The notes under the pieces: model-generated
What the model saw: the letters and a program-made list of their open reading frames with translations, nothing else
Told to the model about the DNA's origin: nothing
Databases searched by the model: none
NCBI GenBank assembly: GCA_004335735.1
Contig: QAXK01000587.1
Coordinates: forward strand, 1-64,000
Direction of reading: 5' to 3'
DNA length: 64,000 bases
Source: Chlorella sp. KRBP
Lineage: Eukaryota > Chlorophyta > Trebouxiophyceae > Chlorellales > Chlorellaceae
Program-made: the position numbers and the translations under genes
In this document: positions 33,469 to 45,232 of the stretch, piece after piece
Layout: the number at the start of each line of letters is the position of its first letter
Numbering within the stretch: position 1 is the stretch's first letter

Positions 33469-34714
33469 ATGGAACCTTGGCGGCTGCGGCTTTACGCTTC
33501 AGCGTTGCTCCTCGCGCTTGCCGTGCATCCTTGCGCCGCTGCCATCGGCAGCACCGTGGGCACACCAGCAGCAGCAGCAAAAAGGGAAGTGACGCTGCCA
33601 GGGCGCTACTGCAGGCCCACGGCGGCGCATCCTTTCGTGTTCTTCAACCAGCGGGCCACGCAGGGCGCGGACTGGCTCATGCGTGTGCTCAACGCGACAG
33701 CAGCCAAGCACAACTGGACGTCCTCGCTGCCCTGCATAACAGCGCCGTGTGCGCATGCCGTCACGCCAGGCCCAAGGGACTGGACACAGCAGGTGAGCAG
33801 CGGCTCTGCGCCGGCGCTCTGCATGCATGTTGGTGCTCCAGCTGGAGCACATGCCAGGGGCCACATATGTCGGCACAGGAGTGCTCCACACCGCTCATGC
33901 TTCCCTGCACGCTGGCTGCAGGTCTTGGCCGGCCACTTGACTTGGGCACACGTCTTCTCAAACCGCCCGGCAGGCCGATGGCGCGACCAGTTGTCGTGCG
34001 TAACCACCTTTGGCATGCCGGTGAACCGCATCGTGCGGTGTTTCCAGCCCCAGCACCTGGAGGCGGCGCTGCAGCTCGGCGACATGACGGGTGCGCAAGC
34101 GCGCCGGGTCCTCACACAGGTGCTGGGGGGCAACGGCACGGGGTGCTTGAACGAGCCCGTGCGTCTCATGAGCGGCTACGAGGTCGAGCACGACCTCAAC
34201 CGACTGCACAAGGACCTGGAGCTCTCACGCGTGCTGCTGCACAAGACAAAGGAGCACCTGTCTCAGTGCCTCATTCTGCTCGAGGTGAGCGGTGGCTTGC
34301 TGCTGTGGACACTGGATGACGAGCACACGCCATGTCCAGGTTGGGTCACACATCTGCTACTGCTGTACGCTGCAGGACGGCTTGTGCCACCCGCGCACAG
34401 ACAGCCTCCTCAAGCACTGGTTCCCCTGGCTGGAGCGCGACGTGTGGCCCGACTGCTTGGGGGCAACAACAACACAGCCACAGGGCACGGCAGCAGGCCA
34501 GGGCAGCGCCTACGTGACGGAGGCAACAGAGGGCGTCGTCCACACGCCCATTACCGCTGAGCACGTGCGGGTGATGAAGGAGGTGGCACAAGTCGAGTTC
34601 GAACTGTATGACTGGGCGCAGCGACGCTTCCTCCAGCAGCTGGAGTGGGTGCGCAATGCCAGCAGTGCTGAGGGGCAGGGCGCACACAACCTTTGCATCA
34701 CTTTGGGGGCGTGA
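33469..34714 (+). CDS. Secreted/Golgi sulfotransferase-like protein (Sulfotransfer_2-like, tentative)
   Basis: Three exons: 33469-33792, 33922-34284, 34376-34714; 341 residues, all phase 0. The signal sequence is LRLYASALLLALAVHPCAAA. FVFFNQRATQGADWLMRVLN occupies the place of the 5'-phosphosulfate-binding loop of heparan-sulfate-2-O-sulfotransferase-like enzymes. LTWAHVFSNRP, then TTFGMPVNRIVRCF, resembles the following H...F and 'R-x-P-V-x-R' 3'-phosphate region, and HLSQCLILLED plus LKHWFPWL resembles the C-terminal half. The canonical Lys of the first loop is absent, so catalysis is uncertain. It starts 263 bases from the divergent low-complexity gene. The family assignment is pattern-based and could be wrong. 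Confidence 0.55.
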
Positions 34715-35193
34715 GGGGTAGCACTGGGCCCGCGGAAGTCCAGCACACTTGCACGTTCAGCCAGGGGTGCGCTGATTGGCACGATAGGGGTGCTGAGGAC
34801 GGCGCCAAAATGCGGGTAAAATGCGGGTTACATCTGCTTTGCACATGGCTTTCAATGGCAGCTCAGAGCTTGCGCACCTCCCGCAAACCACGCATGCATG
34901 ACGACCTGCCCTTTTGCTCTGCAGCTGCCATGGGGGTACAGTGGGACGTGACGCCTCACACTGCCACACTGCACGTACCACGTCGTGGCCTCGCCACGTC
35001 GTCATTGCTCGCCTATTAAATGATACAGAAACTCAAGAAGGACTGCTTGACATTGAAACACTCAATGGCCCGATTGAAACAGCCTGGAACGCACTTGTGT
35101 GGGTGCGTGTATGGGTGCAAGTGTTTGTGATGCTGCGGCCCAAGTGAGCCCAACGCCAGCGCGCAAGACACGCTCCCAAGCTTGCTCAAGCGT
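34715..35193. other. Convergent intergenic region
   Basis: 479 bases between the stop codons of the sulfotransferase-like gene (plus) and the CFAP20-domain gene (minus). A TGTAA on the minus strand near 34826 is distant from the minus-strand stop. No exon or RNA gene is seen. Confidence 0.4.
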
Positions 35194-38100
35194 TCAGTTC
35201 CTCAGCTCAAAGTACTGCCCCGTACGCTGGTCGTAGTAGCAGTTGAGCACCGGATCAAAGACAAGGTCCACCATCTCATCCGCCTGCAGCAGCTGGTGGC
35301 TCGCTGCCTCTGGTGCCCGCGCCCCTCTAGCGGCGCCGTCACCTTTCCCGCCTGCAGGCCGCAACGAGCCCGCAGCGCCCTTGCCTGCCACTGCCACTGC
35401 ATCCGCCGCCTTGCGACCCAGCTGATCCTTGGCGACCTTGGGCAGGTGGTGGATGGCCAGCACTTGAGGGACGGCAGACGGCTGCCCTGCCGCTGTGCCC
35501 TTGCCCTGAGCTGCTTGGCCCCCCTCACCAGGCGCACCATTAGGCAGTGCGCCTGCAGACATGCGGCTTGCACCAACGGCGACCCTGTTGCTGCCAAGCT
35601 GCGAGGGCACCACCACGGGCGGCGTGTAGGCGCGTGCGGCAGCAGCCAGGTCCAGGGTGCCGCCCATGAGCCGCTCCACGTTGGCCCAGTCAGTGCTGTC
35701 CTGCACCGCCGCCTGCACACACAGTCGGCGCGGGAACAGAGCGACGCTGATTGCTCACGCAGCGCAAGCAGAGCCAGAGCCCGTTGCTGCAGGCACCAAC
35801 TGCAAGCAAGTGTGCCTTGTCCGACACACTGCATCTTACTGAACACGTGCACACAGAGAGGTTGCGCCGCACCTGCATGCCGCCGTGCTGCTGCTGCCAC
35901 CGCGTGCTGCCCGTGGACATGAGCAAGGTCTCGTCGTCAACCGTGTAGCGCCGCAGCGGCCCACCCACCGCCACGGGGGACACGAGCCCACCCGCGCCAC
36001 CTCCCTCCGGCCCTCCTCCAGTCGTGTGCGCCGCTCTCCCGCTCCCAGTCCCAAACCCGTCATGCCGCGGTATGAGCATGGCGGTGCCATTGAGCCCATT
36101 GCCTCCGCCAGCGCCGGGGAACACAAACGTGCCTGACGGTAGAGCAGGCTGCTGAGCACCCGCACCGTTGGAGTCCAGCCGCCCAGTAGTGCCACTGCCC
36201 TGCTCCTCGGCAGCACCGCCCTGCAGCACCATGTCCCCATCCTCGACCACAGAAGCCATGGTTTGCCCGCGCTTGGTGCCGGTGTGGTAGCCGCTGCTCG
36301 CCAGGGGGCCATCTCCGCGGCTGCTGGGCATGCCTGGGCTCCAAATGGGCCCTCCCAACCCATCCACCACCAACCCAGCCGGCTTGAGCGCGCCCTGCGC
36401 CCCTGCCGCCTGCTGCTGCTGCCCTGGGTCCACTCCGCTGTGCATGCCGTTGGCCCTACTGGCGGGGCCGCCTGTTGCCACGCTGCCATGGTGGTGGTGC
36501 TGGTGGTGGTGGTGCTGCTGCTGGTGGTGGTGGTGGTGGTGCAAGGCCCCAGGGATGTGCACCTGGTGTGCGCTCCTGCGCTGCACCCCCCCTAGCTCCC
36601 CGTCCTCCTCCACGCCAAACCCACCCCAGCCCGCAACAAGCGTCACCGACTCGTCCACCTCACACACGCTGCTAGCAAGGGACCCTGTCGCTGCCGCTCG
36701 CACCAAGGCCGCCTGCACCGCCGCGCGTGGCACCTGCACGGCTGCCCCTGGTCGCCCCTGGGCCCCACCAGCACCTGGCTTGGCCTGCTGCACCTGGCTG
36801 CCTGGTGGCAAGGGCAGCTTGGCCCCTGTTGCTGACGTGGGACCAGGTTTGGTGGCGGCAGCAACAAAGGGGCGCGCGGGGCTGCCCACACGCTGCTGCG
36901 GTTGCGGTTGCGGTTGCTGTGGGCGGGCGCGCTGCCCAGGGCTGCCAGGGGGCAAAGCCGCATTGCCCGGCCGTTGTCCGCCTGCACCTGGGCTGCCTAA
37001 CCGCGCCCCGCTGCCGCCGCCTGCAGCGTTGCCGCGTGACCCTCCAGGGGGTGATGCGGGGGGAGGCTTATCCCTTGCAGGTGAGGTGGCGCGCCGTGGA
37101 GCCACCTGCTGCCGGGACGCGGGCTTGGTGGGTGTGGTTGCCGCCTCAGCAGGCGCTTGCTGAGCGCTGCTGGGTGCTTCACCCGTGGACGGTTGCGGCT
37201 GGTCAACCCCCATGGTCACTGTCGTGTGACCGTGCTGCTGGCTGGTGAGGCGGTTGCGGATGGAAGGTGAGGACGGCTTGTTGGCGCCCGCGCCCCCTAC
37301 CAAGGTGGTGCTGGTGGGGGCGCGTGTGGTAGCGGGTGACGCAGCGCGATGCTGTGCCTGAGGCCCCCCTTGGGTGGGGGCGGGGGAGGGGGAGGCGGCG
37401 CGGGGGGGGGAGCGGCGGGAGCTGGCAGTGGTTCTGCTGGGGGTCCGCAGGGAGGGTGAGGGGCACGGCTGGAAGGGCTGCTGCTGCTGCTGCTGCTGCT
37501 GCTGGGTGGAGGGCTCTGGGACGGCAAGGCTGCCCAGGCTGGAGGTGGAAATGCGTGCATACCTGTCTCTGCGGCCGCACGTGGCGAGCACCACAGTGTG
37601 CACCACCATGCATGTGAGGAATGCAATTGGAGCGCAGGCGGGCGGGATGCACGCAAAAGCAGCTACAACAACAACACGTGTTATGTTGCTCACCTGCTGA
37701 CGCTTTGGTTGACCGGCAAACCGGCTCCCAGCACACCATTCTCATGCGCCACCTCGCCCGCCCCCGCCACCGCTGCCGCCTTGGTGCCGCGCCGCACGTC
37801 CGCCGTGCTGCTTGGAGGCGAGATGGACATGCGTGTCATCATCATGCCAGGCGCACCCAGCACTGAAGCGCGCACCTCCCCGTTGCCGCCCGCCCCCGCC
37901 GCTGCCAGCTGCGTGATGGACGCGTCGACGCCCGTCAAGCTGGCGCGCGCAACACGGCCCATGCCACCAGGTGAGGGAGGTGAGGCGTGCCGCAGCCTAC
38001 CCGCAGCTCCTGCCCCTCCCCCTCCCCCCAGGCCTGCCAGGTTCCCTGCCGTGGGCACCCCGGGCAGCAGGACAGCCAGGTCCATGCTGGCGTCCACACC

Positions 38101-41095
38101 TCCCCGCACCTGCAGCACGCCTTGCAGGTCCATGAGCCCACCGTGCTGCTGGCTGCTGGACACGCCCACACCCGCTGACGGGGCCGCAGAAGCTGACGTG
38201 AAGCTGCCGGCGTCCCGCTGGCGCCCTGGTGACCGCATGCGCTCAGGGCGGCCAGGTGAGCCCTGGCGCGCCCCGCCCGCTGCCGTGCCCTGGCGCCCCC
38301 CTCCCTGCGGCGCGCTGGTGGAGGGCAGAGCCGCAGTGTTTGCTGCGCTGCTGCTGGCGGATGAGGTGGGGCGGTACCTTGGTGGGCTCGCCTCACGGTG
38401 CGGTGTTGGCCCTCCAAATCCTGAACCAGTAGGGCTCAGCAGCAGCACACCCTGCACACCTGGTGCCCCACTGCTGCCTGTGATGGTGGCGGTGCTGTGC
38501 ACGTCCCCACGCCCAGGTGGTGGTGCTGCTGCTGTGCCAGCAGCTGCTGCATTGCCCCTGCGGCCAGCACCAGGTGAGCCAGGGGCCCGGGTGCTCCTGC
38601 GACTCAACCCTGGCCCAGGGTGCTGCGGTGCAGGTGACAGCACGTCACCAGGCCCTGCTGCCGCTGCCGCCACGCTCTGCCTGGGTGTGTTCTCCAAGGC
38701 CTCCCCTTCGTTGATGGTGCAGGGAATGTGCATCCCCTGCTGCAGCCCAGCGCCGGCGCCACCTGGGCTCACACCTTGCACCCCGCCACCAACAGCGACT
38801 GTGCTGGCACCCGCCCCAGCAGCAGCGCCCGTGCTGGGTGTGCCCCCGGCCCGCCTGCCAAAGCGCTGCATGCTGCTGGGTGACCCTGGCGGTAGGGCCA
38901 GCACACCCACTGGCGGCTGGCCTGGTGGGTACAGCACGCCTCCATCCACCTGCCCCTGGACACCTGAACCGCTGGCGGAGCTGGTAGATTGGCTGCGCCG
39001 CAGTGCTGGCCCCAGCGCCCCCGCTGCACCACCCGCTTCACTGCCCGCTGCGGCGCTGGCACCCCTCCGCCCCGCAGACGGCTGGCCCTTGCTGGCCCCC
39101 GCACCGCCGCCCAGCCCCGCCAACGCGTCACCACCTTGGGGCTGGGCCCCACCGGTCTGACGCATGGCCAACTGCGCGGAGATGGCACGGCGGCTGGTGG
39201 CTGTGGTGCCGGCACCGTCACCTGGGGCACCCCATCCTCGTCCTCGACCCGTGGTGCTGTCAGTGGTGGGCCTGCCCTGGTGTGCCCCGCTCCCTCCTCC
39301 ACCAAACTCACGCGAGACGCCAGGCAACAGCGCATTGAGGGCCTGATGAGGCTGCTGCAGGTCGCTGCCTGACGCAGCCCCGTCATACGCCCCCTGCACC
39401 ACTGCATCCGCTGTCATGCGTCCACCGTGGGGCATGGTGAGGTGCGTGCGGCCCCCACTCCCGCGCACACCACCCTCGGTGGCGTTGGCGCTCCACGGCA
39501 CGCCACGCGCGGCGCTGCCACCTCCATTGGCACCAGCAGCAGCAGCAGCACCAGGGCTGGGCACAGATGCCTTGGACGACAGCCGTGCACCCACAGCCAC
39601 CGCCCACACGTCGCTGCCGCCTGATGCTGCCGCCTCATCACCGCCCACGCGTGGGTGTGGGGCGCCGCCCATGGGCGAGAGCGCAGTGCTGGTGCTGCCG
39701 TGCGCGGTGGGAGAGGTGATGCTGCCGCTGGTGAAGGCCTCGGCCTCATCGTCATCAAACGACTGAAACAACGTGGCACCGGCTGCATTGTGCGGCGGCA
39801 GCGGCAAGGGAGACGCCGCCGTGGCCCCGCCCCTGGCCCCCTGGCCCCGTGTCATCCCTGACCCAGCCCGGCCTGGTGCTGCAGCAGCCTCTGAGCCACC
39901 AGGGGTGCGCCCGACGCGGCTGCCTGGTGCCTGGCGTGAGGGCACACTGCTGCTGCCAGAGCCTGGGGACACCTGAGGCAGGCGCACGCCCACACTCTGC
40001 AGCGCCCGCGCGTCCAGCACCTGCACGGGTGTGGACGCAGCGGCAAGTTGGGCTTGGGCGCGTGGTGGTGGCACACCGCCCTGCAACTGCTGACTGGCTG
40101 GCAGGTGTGGTCTTGCTGCTGCGCGTGCTTGAGTGCCCACACCTGTGTGAAGGCGTCCAGCTCTGGTGGCAACTCAAAGCCCCTGGGCAGAGGAAGCGCC
40201 GCGGGGGCAGCAAACTGGTCCTGCGCCATGCCCAGTGCGTCATAGGGGGCGTCCCGCAGCGTGAAGACGCGCCTCAGGCGGCAGCCGCCACCCACCACCA
40301 TGCTGTCCAGGCTCTTGAAGGAGCTCCCCCTGCGGCGTGGTTGGTCGGCGTGGCAATTGTTGCCATGTCATACACACTCTTGCACACATGTCCAGGAGGA
40401 CTGACAGCGGCTGGCCATCCCAGGAGCATCACCTACCTGAAGAAGAGCGGGACCAGCTCAGCCAGCGGCAGCGTGAGGTTGAGCCACGCGCCCCTGGCCA
40501 CCACCACAAACGGGATCTGCGGGCACGCCACGCAAAGACGACCCGGGAGCCCTGTCTGCGCTCAGCAGTTGCAGCAGCGCAAGGGGCTGCTGCTGCTTGA
40601 AGGTCTGCACCCTCAGACCCCTCCACACGGCACCTGGCAGTGCAGTGGCGTGACGCGCGCATCGCTGAAGGATGAAGAGAAGATCAGGCGCCGCCGCGCT
40701 CCCCCAGCGTCCTGCACCACGAGCTCCACGGTGATGGGATGCCCCTGCACATTGCACGCGCAGTGTGTTGGGTGCTCTCCTTCCTGCGTGCGTGCTCCGC
40801 GTCATGCACGACTGATGCAGCGCCGTGCGGCGAGCCGCACCTGCTGGAGGACCTGGAGCTGCAGCACGAGGAACGGCTGCACGAGCCCCAGCACCGCCTT
40901 TTCGTCCTTTGGCGTCTGCAGCTTGAGCGCGTTCGTGGCGCTCGTCCACACGGAGCCCTTGATTCGCGGGTCGTAGTCGCGCCGCAGGTGTTTGGCCGCG
41001 CCCAGAACCTTCCACTGCGAGAGTGGATTGCTGCCCTGCACGCCCAGCAGCTCCACATGCGAGCCCAGCTGGTTCTGGTGCTCGTAGAGCGCCAT
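35194..41095 (-). CDS. CFAP20 (DUF667)-domain protein with a very long disordered tail
   Basis: Exons (5' to 3'): 41095-40841, 40744-40634, 40516-40437, 40329-40143, 40089-37694, 37562-35873, 35712-35194; about 1,745 residues. The first ~190 residues form a CFAP20-like domain: HVELLGVQGSNPLSQWKVLG, IKGSVWTSATNALKLQTPKD, LGLVQPFLVLQLQVL, then PITVELVVQDAGGARRRLIF, AWLNLTLPLAELV, and FKSLDSMVVGGGCRLRRVF. CFAP20 is a doublet-microtubule inner protein, so a ciliary role is likely. The remaining ~1,500 residues are Gly/Ser/Pro/Ala-rich with a Gln run (37477-37506), His runs (about 36480-36545) and PQQPQPQPQQR. The C-terminus is not low-complexity: MVDLVFDPVLNCYYDQRTGQ followed by YFELRN. The intron 40090-40142 would be only 53 bases, or 62 with an alternative acceptor. 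The start was chosen at the ATG just before the conserved domain. Confidence 0.82.
36480..36546. repeat. GTG/CTG triplet tract coding His/Gln runs
   Basis: An imperfect GTG/CTG tract on the plus strand, read on the minus strand as CAC/CAG, gives alternating His and Gln runs in the CFAP20-domain protein. Confidence 0.85.
37477..37506. repeat. CTG triplet run coding polyglutamine
   Basis: About ten perfect triplets, read on the minus strand as CAG, encode the Gln run near the start of exon 6 of the CFAP20-domain gene. Confidence 0.85.
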
Positions 41096-41297
41096 GGCCC
41101 GGCTCTCGAGCACCCTCGCTACCAGGCAATCGCGCCAGGAGCTCGCTGGTAGTGCGGCGCTGTCGTCATGGCCCGCGATTCCGCACCTGCTTCCGCTGCT
41201 GCGCCATTGCGGGCCAAATGCGGGCGGAGCGCATGTCGCTCAGGAGAACAGCACCAGGAGAGCGCACAGCAGCGTCGGATCACCTTCAGCAGTCACC

Positions 41298-42934
41298 ATG
41301 GTAAGGAGCTCCACCCATGCTCGGCCTTTGGCTGCTCTCCCTGACCCTGCTCGCTTCCCCGACGCCACCGTGTGCGCTGCTTGCCCTGCACACTCGCAGG
41401 CCCTCCAATTGCAAGGGCGATGCCTCTACCACCACCAGCAGCAGCGGAGCGCTCCCGCAGCGCCCGCACGCAGCCACCCTCGGCCCATCGCCGCGCCCAG
41501 GACGCACACTGCAGCGCGCCGCACGCATACAGTCGTGTGCGCAGCAGCGCAGAAGGTGTCTCAGCTGCCTGCCAGCCTGCAGAAGATCGTGGGGCAGTTC
41601 CAGATGGTGCCTGACCCGATGGCTCGATACAAGCAGCTCCTGTTCTTCGCCACCAAGCTGGACAAGCTGCCGGACGAGCTTCACACGCCCGAGAACAAGG
41701 TCGAGGGCTGCGTGTCACAGGTGGGGCGTGTGGGGAGACGTGGGCGCGTGGCGCCGCCAGAGGGTCGTCCGCATTCGCCGCCACGATGCTACTGGGCCCT
41801 GAAACTCAACCCGTGTGCACAGGTGTGGGTGGTGCCTGAGCTGCGCGCGGATGGCAAGATCTACTGGCGGGCGGATAGCGACAGCCAGCTCACCAAGGGC
41901 CTCGCGGCGCTGCTGGTGAACGGGCTCAGCGGCTGCACGCCAGAGGAAATCGTCTCGGTGCAGGTGTGTGGCAGGAGTAGTGTGGCGTGTGCCGCATGCA
42001 TCGTCCCACAGGGCGGCAATGCGCTGACGGCGCGACACCCGAGTACCTCCGAGTGCCCATTGCCTGTGACGCCCGTGATGCAGCCGGACTTCATCGAGGC
42101 GCTGGGGCTCAAGCAGAGCCTCACCCCCAGCCGCAACAACGGCTTCCTCAACATGCTCAAGCTCATGCAGCGCAAGTCTGTGGCGCTGGCAGCAGCAACA
42201 GCGGCGGCGGCAGGCGGCGCTGCAGCCAGCCAGGTGTGCAGCTGGGAGCTCTGGGGTGTGCAGCTGGGGAGCACAGGCTGGGCTCTTATGAAGGATGAGC
42301 CGCGGCATATTGAAGCACCTTGTGCTGTTTGCAACCTGCAGGCGAGTGCGCCAGAGGCCCGCGCCAGCAGCAGCCCGAACAGCCGGACGCCGGTTCAGGA
42401 CGGGATAAGGCGCAAGCTGACTGAGGCACTTGAGCCCACCAGGTGTGCGCTGCCATGTGGCAAACAGCGGCATTCTGCAAACGGGCTGCTCTGGATGGGC
42501 TTGTTGTTCCACACACCGCGCTCGCTGCTGCTCGTGTGTGCTGTGCAGGTTGGTGGTTGAGGACCAGAGTGCGCAGCACGCGGGGCACGCGCACATGATG
42601 AGCAGTGGCGCTGGCAAGGCGGGGGGCGGCAGCGGGGAGACGCACTTCCGCGTCGAGGTGGTGTCCAGGGCCTTTGAGGGAAAGAGCCTGGTGCAGCGGC
42701 AACGCTGGATCTACCAGGTGAGGGCAGTGTGCTGGTCTGACCTGTTAGCGCGAGCTGCCAAGGTTCCCTCGTCAGTTCCAGTAGTCGCTTGCAGGCAGCC
42801 AATGGTGCGAGGTCCATGTGCGCCATGGTTTGGTGTGCACTGTGTGTGTGTGTGTGCAGTTGCTGAGCGAGGAGTTTGGCATGGGCCTCCACGCCCTGTC
42901 GCTCGACACCAAGACGCCGGCGGAACACAACTGA
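41298..42934 (+). CDS. SUFE1: Plastid SufE-BolA fusion (SUFE1 type)
   Basis: Exons: 41298-41720, 41823-41963, 42084-42233, 42342-42442, 42549-42717, 42860-42934. The N-terminus is Ala/Arg/Ser/Thr-rich, like a chloroplast transit peptide. The SufE domain follows: LPASLQKIVGQFQMVPDPMA, then NKVEGCVSQVWVV, with the sulfur-accepting Cys, then GLSGCTPEEIV and a SLTPSRNNGFLNML segment. After an Ala-rich linker comes a BolA domain (LTEALEPTRLVVEDQSAQHA, HFRVEVVSRAFEGKSLVQRQ, LHALSLDTKTPAE). SufE accepts persulfide from the plastid cysteine desulfurase and stimulates it; BolA binds CGFS glutaredoxins. The ATG is followed directly by a perfect donor (ATG|GTAAGG) with an acceptor at 41399. Splicing there would remove 33 in-frame codons and give MALQLQGR as the start (319 instead of 352 residues). 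The stop lies 12 bases from the stop of the opposing sulfotransferase gene. Confidence 0.94.
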
Positions 42935-42946
42935 GTGGTGGCTCCT

Positions 42947-45232
42947 TCACGTGGTACCCTGCTCCACGTCGGTGCTGGGCAGCCACGGCAGCGGCTTCTG
43001 CAGCATGGCCTGCGTGCAGCCGTAGGCAGAGGTGTTGGTTTTTTGCGTGATGAAGACAGCAGTGAGAGTGAGAGCACGGCACGTGTAGGGCGAGTATGGG
43101 ATTCGTACGCTATTGTCTGCAGGAGGAGTCCTTATGACAAACGATGGCTCTGCTCACCTGCAGCCTGAGGTTGCTGTTTAGGTACATCTGCTGCAGCTTG
43201 GCTCTGCAGGAGGCGTGCAGGGTGCGGGCCTTGTAGTCGTTCTGCAAGCGCATGCCAATGAGAGGTCGGGTTTCCGTGGAGTGAGTCAAGTCCACGGGCG
43301 CATGCAGCTATGCATACCAGCCGTGCGGCTTGGTACTCACCTGCATGGCGGGCTTGGGCGATGGCCTGTGCGTGTAGAGGTGCTGGTCGGCTCCAACAAA
43401 GTCCAGCACCTCGCGCACCACACCCTCGGGGTGGGCCTGGAACTCGGTCATGTGGATCACCATGATGCTGCGCGCACACATACTATGTTAGTAATGGTCA
43501 GCACAAGGCAGCACCATGCGCAAGGAGGAGGCCACACGGATGGGTGGTGCACCGCCCTGCAGCTGCTTTGCGCGCTGTACTGGTGGATGCTCACTTTTCT
43601 GGTGGGAAGCACTCGAGGTAGGGCTTGAGCAGGTTGGCAAAGTGCCCGCAGCGCAGCACGCCTTGCAGCGAGAAGTAAAGCGCCGCCGGCATGTCCTGGG
43701 GCAGCGGGTCCTGCGGCACGCAGTGGCGCACTTGCAGTGGCGTCTGGCACTACCAGGCCTGTGGGCTTGTGCCGTGCACACGTACGCAGCAGTGCGCGCA
43801 CCTGCACGCCGAGCTGAGCCACCTGCTCCCACAGCTCCTTCTCCTCCTTGGTGAGGCCCTGAGCTCATCATGCCGGGGCACACAGGCACGCCGTGATGTG
43901 ATGATGTGCTGCAGCATGTGCCCAGAGCCGGCAGCTTTGCGTGCGCCTGCTTGAAGGTAGGTCGCTCACCTGGAAGCGTGGGTCACTGGGCCCCAGCACA
44001 GGCTCACTGAGGGACCGCCAGGGCACCGGCACACCCAGGTCCGACAGCATGAGCTCGGCACTGCACGGCAAGGCACGCAGCAACACGCAACAAGGTGGCC
44101 AACAAAGGTGCGCTGCTATGATGCAGCGCTGGGTGTTGCTGGGTGGGACACGGCATGGGAGCTGCGCACCTGAACACGCCGGCGGCTGGGTCCCGCAGCA
44201 TGACGATGATCTTGGCGTCTGGCGTGACGTGGTGGATGCGCTTGGCCACGTACGGCAGGCAGGCGTGCACTGGGCACGCGTCAAAGCACATCCACTGCAC
44301 AACAACGAGGCATTGCGGCGTCCGGTGATGTACAAGTGACGCGCCTAGGCGCTGGCCGCACGCTTGAGAGACCAGCAGCCTGCGCCTCTGCCAGTGCGCC
44401 CCAATGCACGCACCGTGGAGGCGCCCCGCACGGCCAGCGCCCACCACGGTGCCAGGACGGTCGGGAAGAAGGAGCGGTAGAGCGTGGCGCTCGAGGCATG
44501 GTGGCGCCCCAGCACGCCCTCAAAGTAGTGCGTCTCCTTGGTGAGCGCCTCGTGGTAGGGCAGGCCGTCCGGCCCGCTGATGCCCGGGTGCTGCTTGAGG
44601 TGCTGCGCCAGCGCCGTGGTGCCGCACTTCTGCAGGTGGGACGGGAAATGAGTAGTACGGTTGGACTAGTGAGCGCGCGGTGAGGCACCTGACGTAAGAG
44701 CTGCTCTGGACAGTGCTGCTACCGCAGCTGCGACCCTGTATGACATCACATGTGCATCTCAACATGTGGCCGCTGGGACATCTATCGCCTGCTGCTGTCG
44801 CGGGGCAGTTTTACCGGGAATCCGACGATGTAGAAACGGGGAAGGTGCGGCCTCATGGGCAGTGTGAGGAAGCGTGTGATGCTGCGCACACAAGTGTGGA
44901 CGTGCACGTGCCGCAGGGTCGTCAGCGGGAACTGCCGTGCGTGCGCCTCCCCAACAGCAGCAACCCAGCACTCACACGTTGATAGCGTAGGACGCCTCAA
45001 AACCCAGGCGCATCAGCTGGCCCTTCACGCCCCGCGCGCTGAAGATCTGTGGCACGAACGGGCACGCCCAATAGAGACGCGACGCAAGCGCTCGGCAGGG
45101 CAGGATGGTGAAGGTGCTGGCCCACGCCAGGAGGAAGGCCAGCCACCACCAGCACAGCAGGAGCGGCGCCAGCGCCACGAGCTTGAGCGCGGCCAGGCAC
45201 CGAGAGGGAGGAGGCGCTGTGGACTCTGGCAT
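42947..45232 (-). CDS. Golgi-type carbohydrate sulfotransferase (Sulfotransfer_1)
   Basis: Exons (5' to 3'): 45232-44976, 44881-44815, 44629-44414, 44294-44170, 44060-43970, 43858-43802, 43749-43595, 43467-43341, 43241-43158, 43009-42947; 413 residues. It is a type II topology protein with a long N-terminal hydrophobic anchor (LVALAPLLLCWWWLAFLLAW). The 5'-phosphosulfate loop is split across an intron: RFYIVGFP|KCGTTALAQHL (about residues 101-119). The 3'-phosphate motif is DAKIIVMLRDPAAGVFS. C-terminal VIHMTEFQAHPEGVVREVLD and FVGAD are typical of PAPS-dependent sulfotransferases. It should transfer sulfate from PAPS to a glycan or tyrosine in the Golgi lumen; the acceptor is unknown. Intron 43750-43801 is short (52 bases, acceptor GGTAG). 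The in-frame TAG just upstream shows that this intron must be removed. Confidence 0.9.

Noticed and set aside
37598..39160. 520-codon plus-strand open frame, Pro/Ala-rich
   Set aside because: It is antisense to exon 5 of the CFAP20-domain gene. Long open frames on both strands are expected in GC-rich low-complexity sequence, and no start context, splice sites or domain support it.
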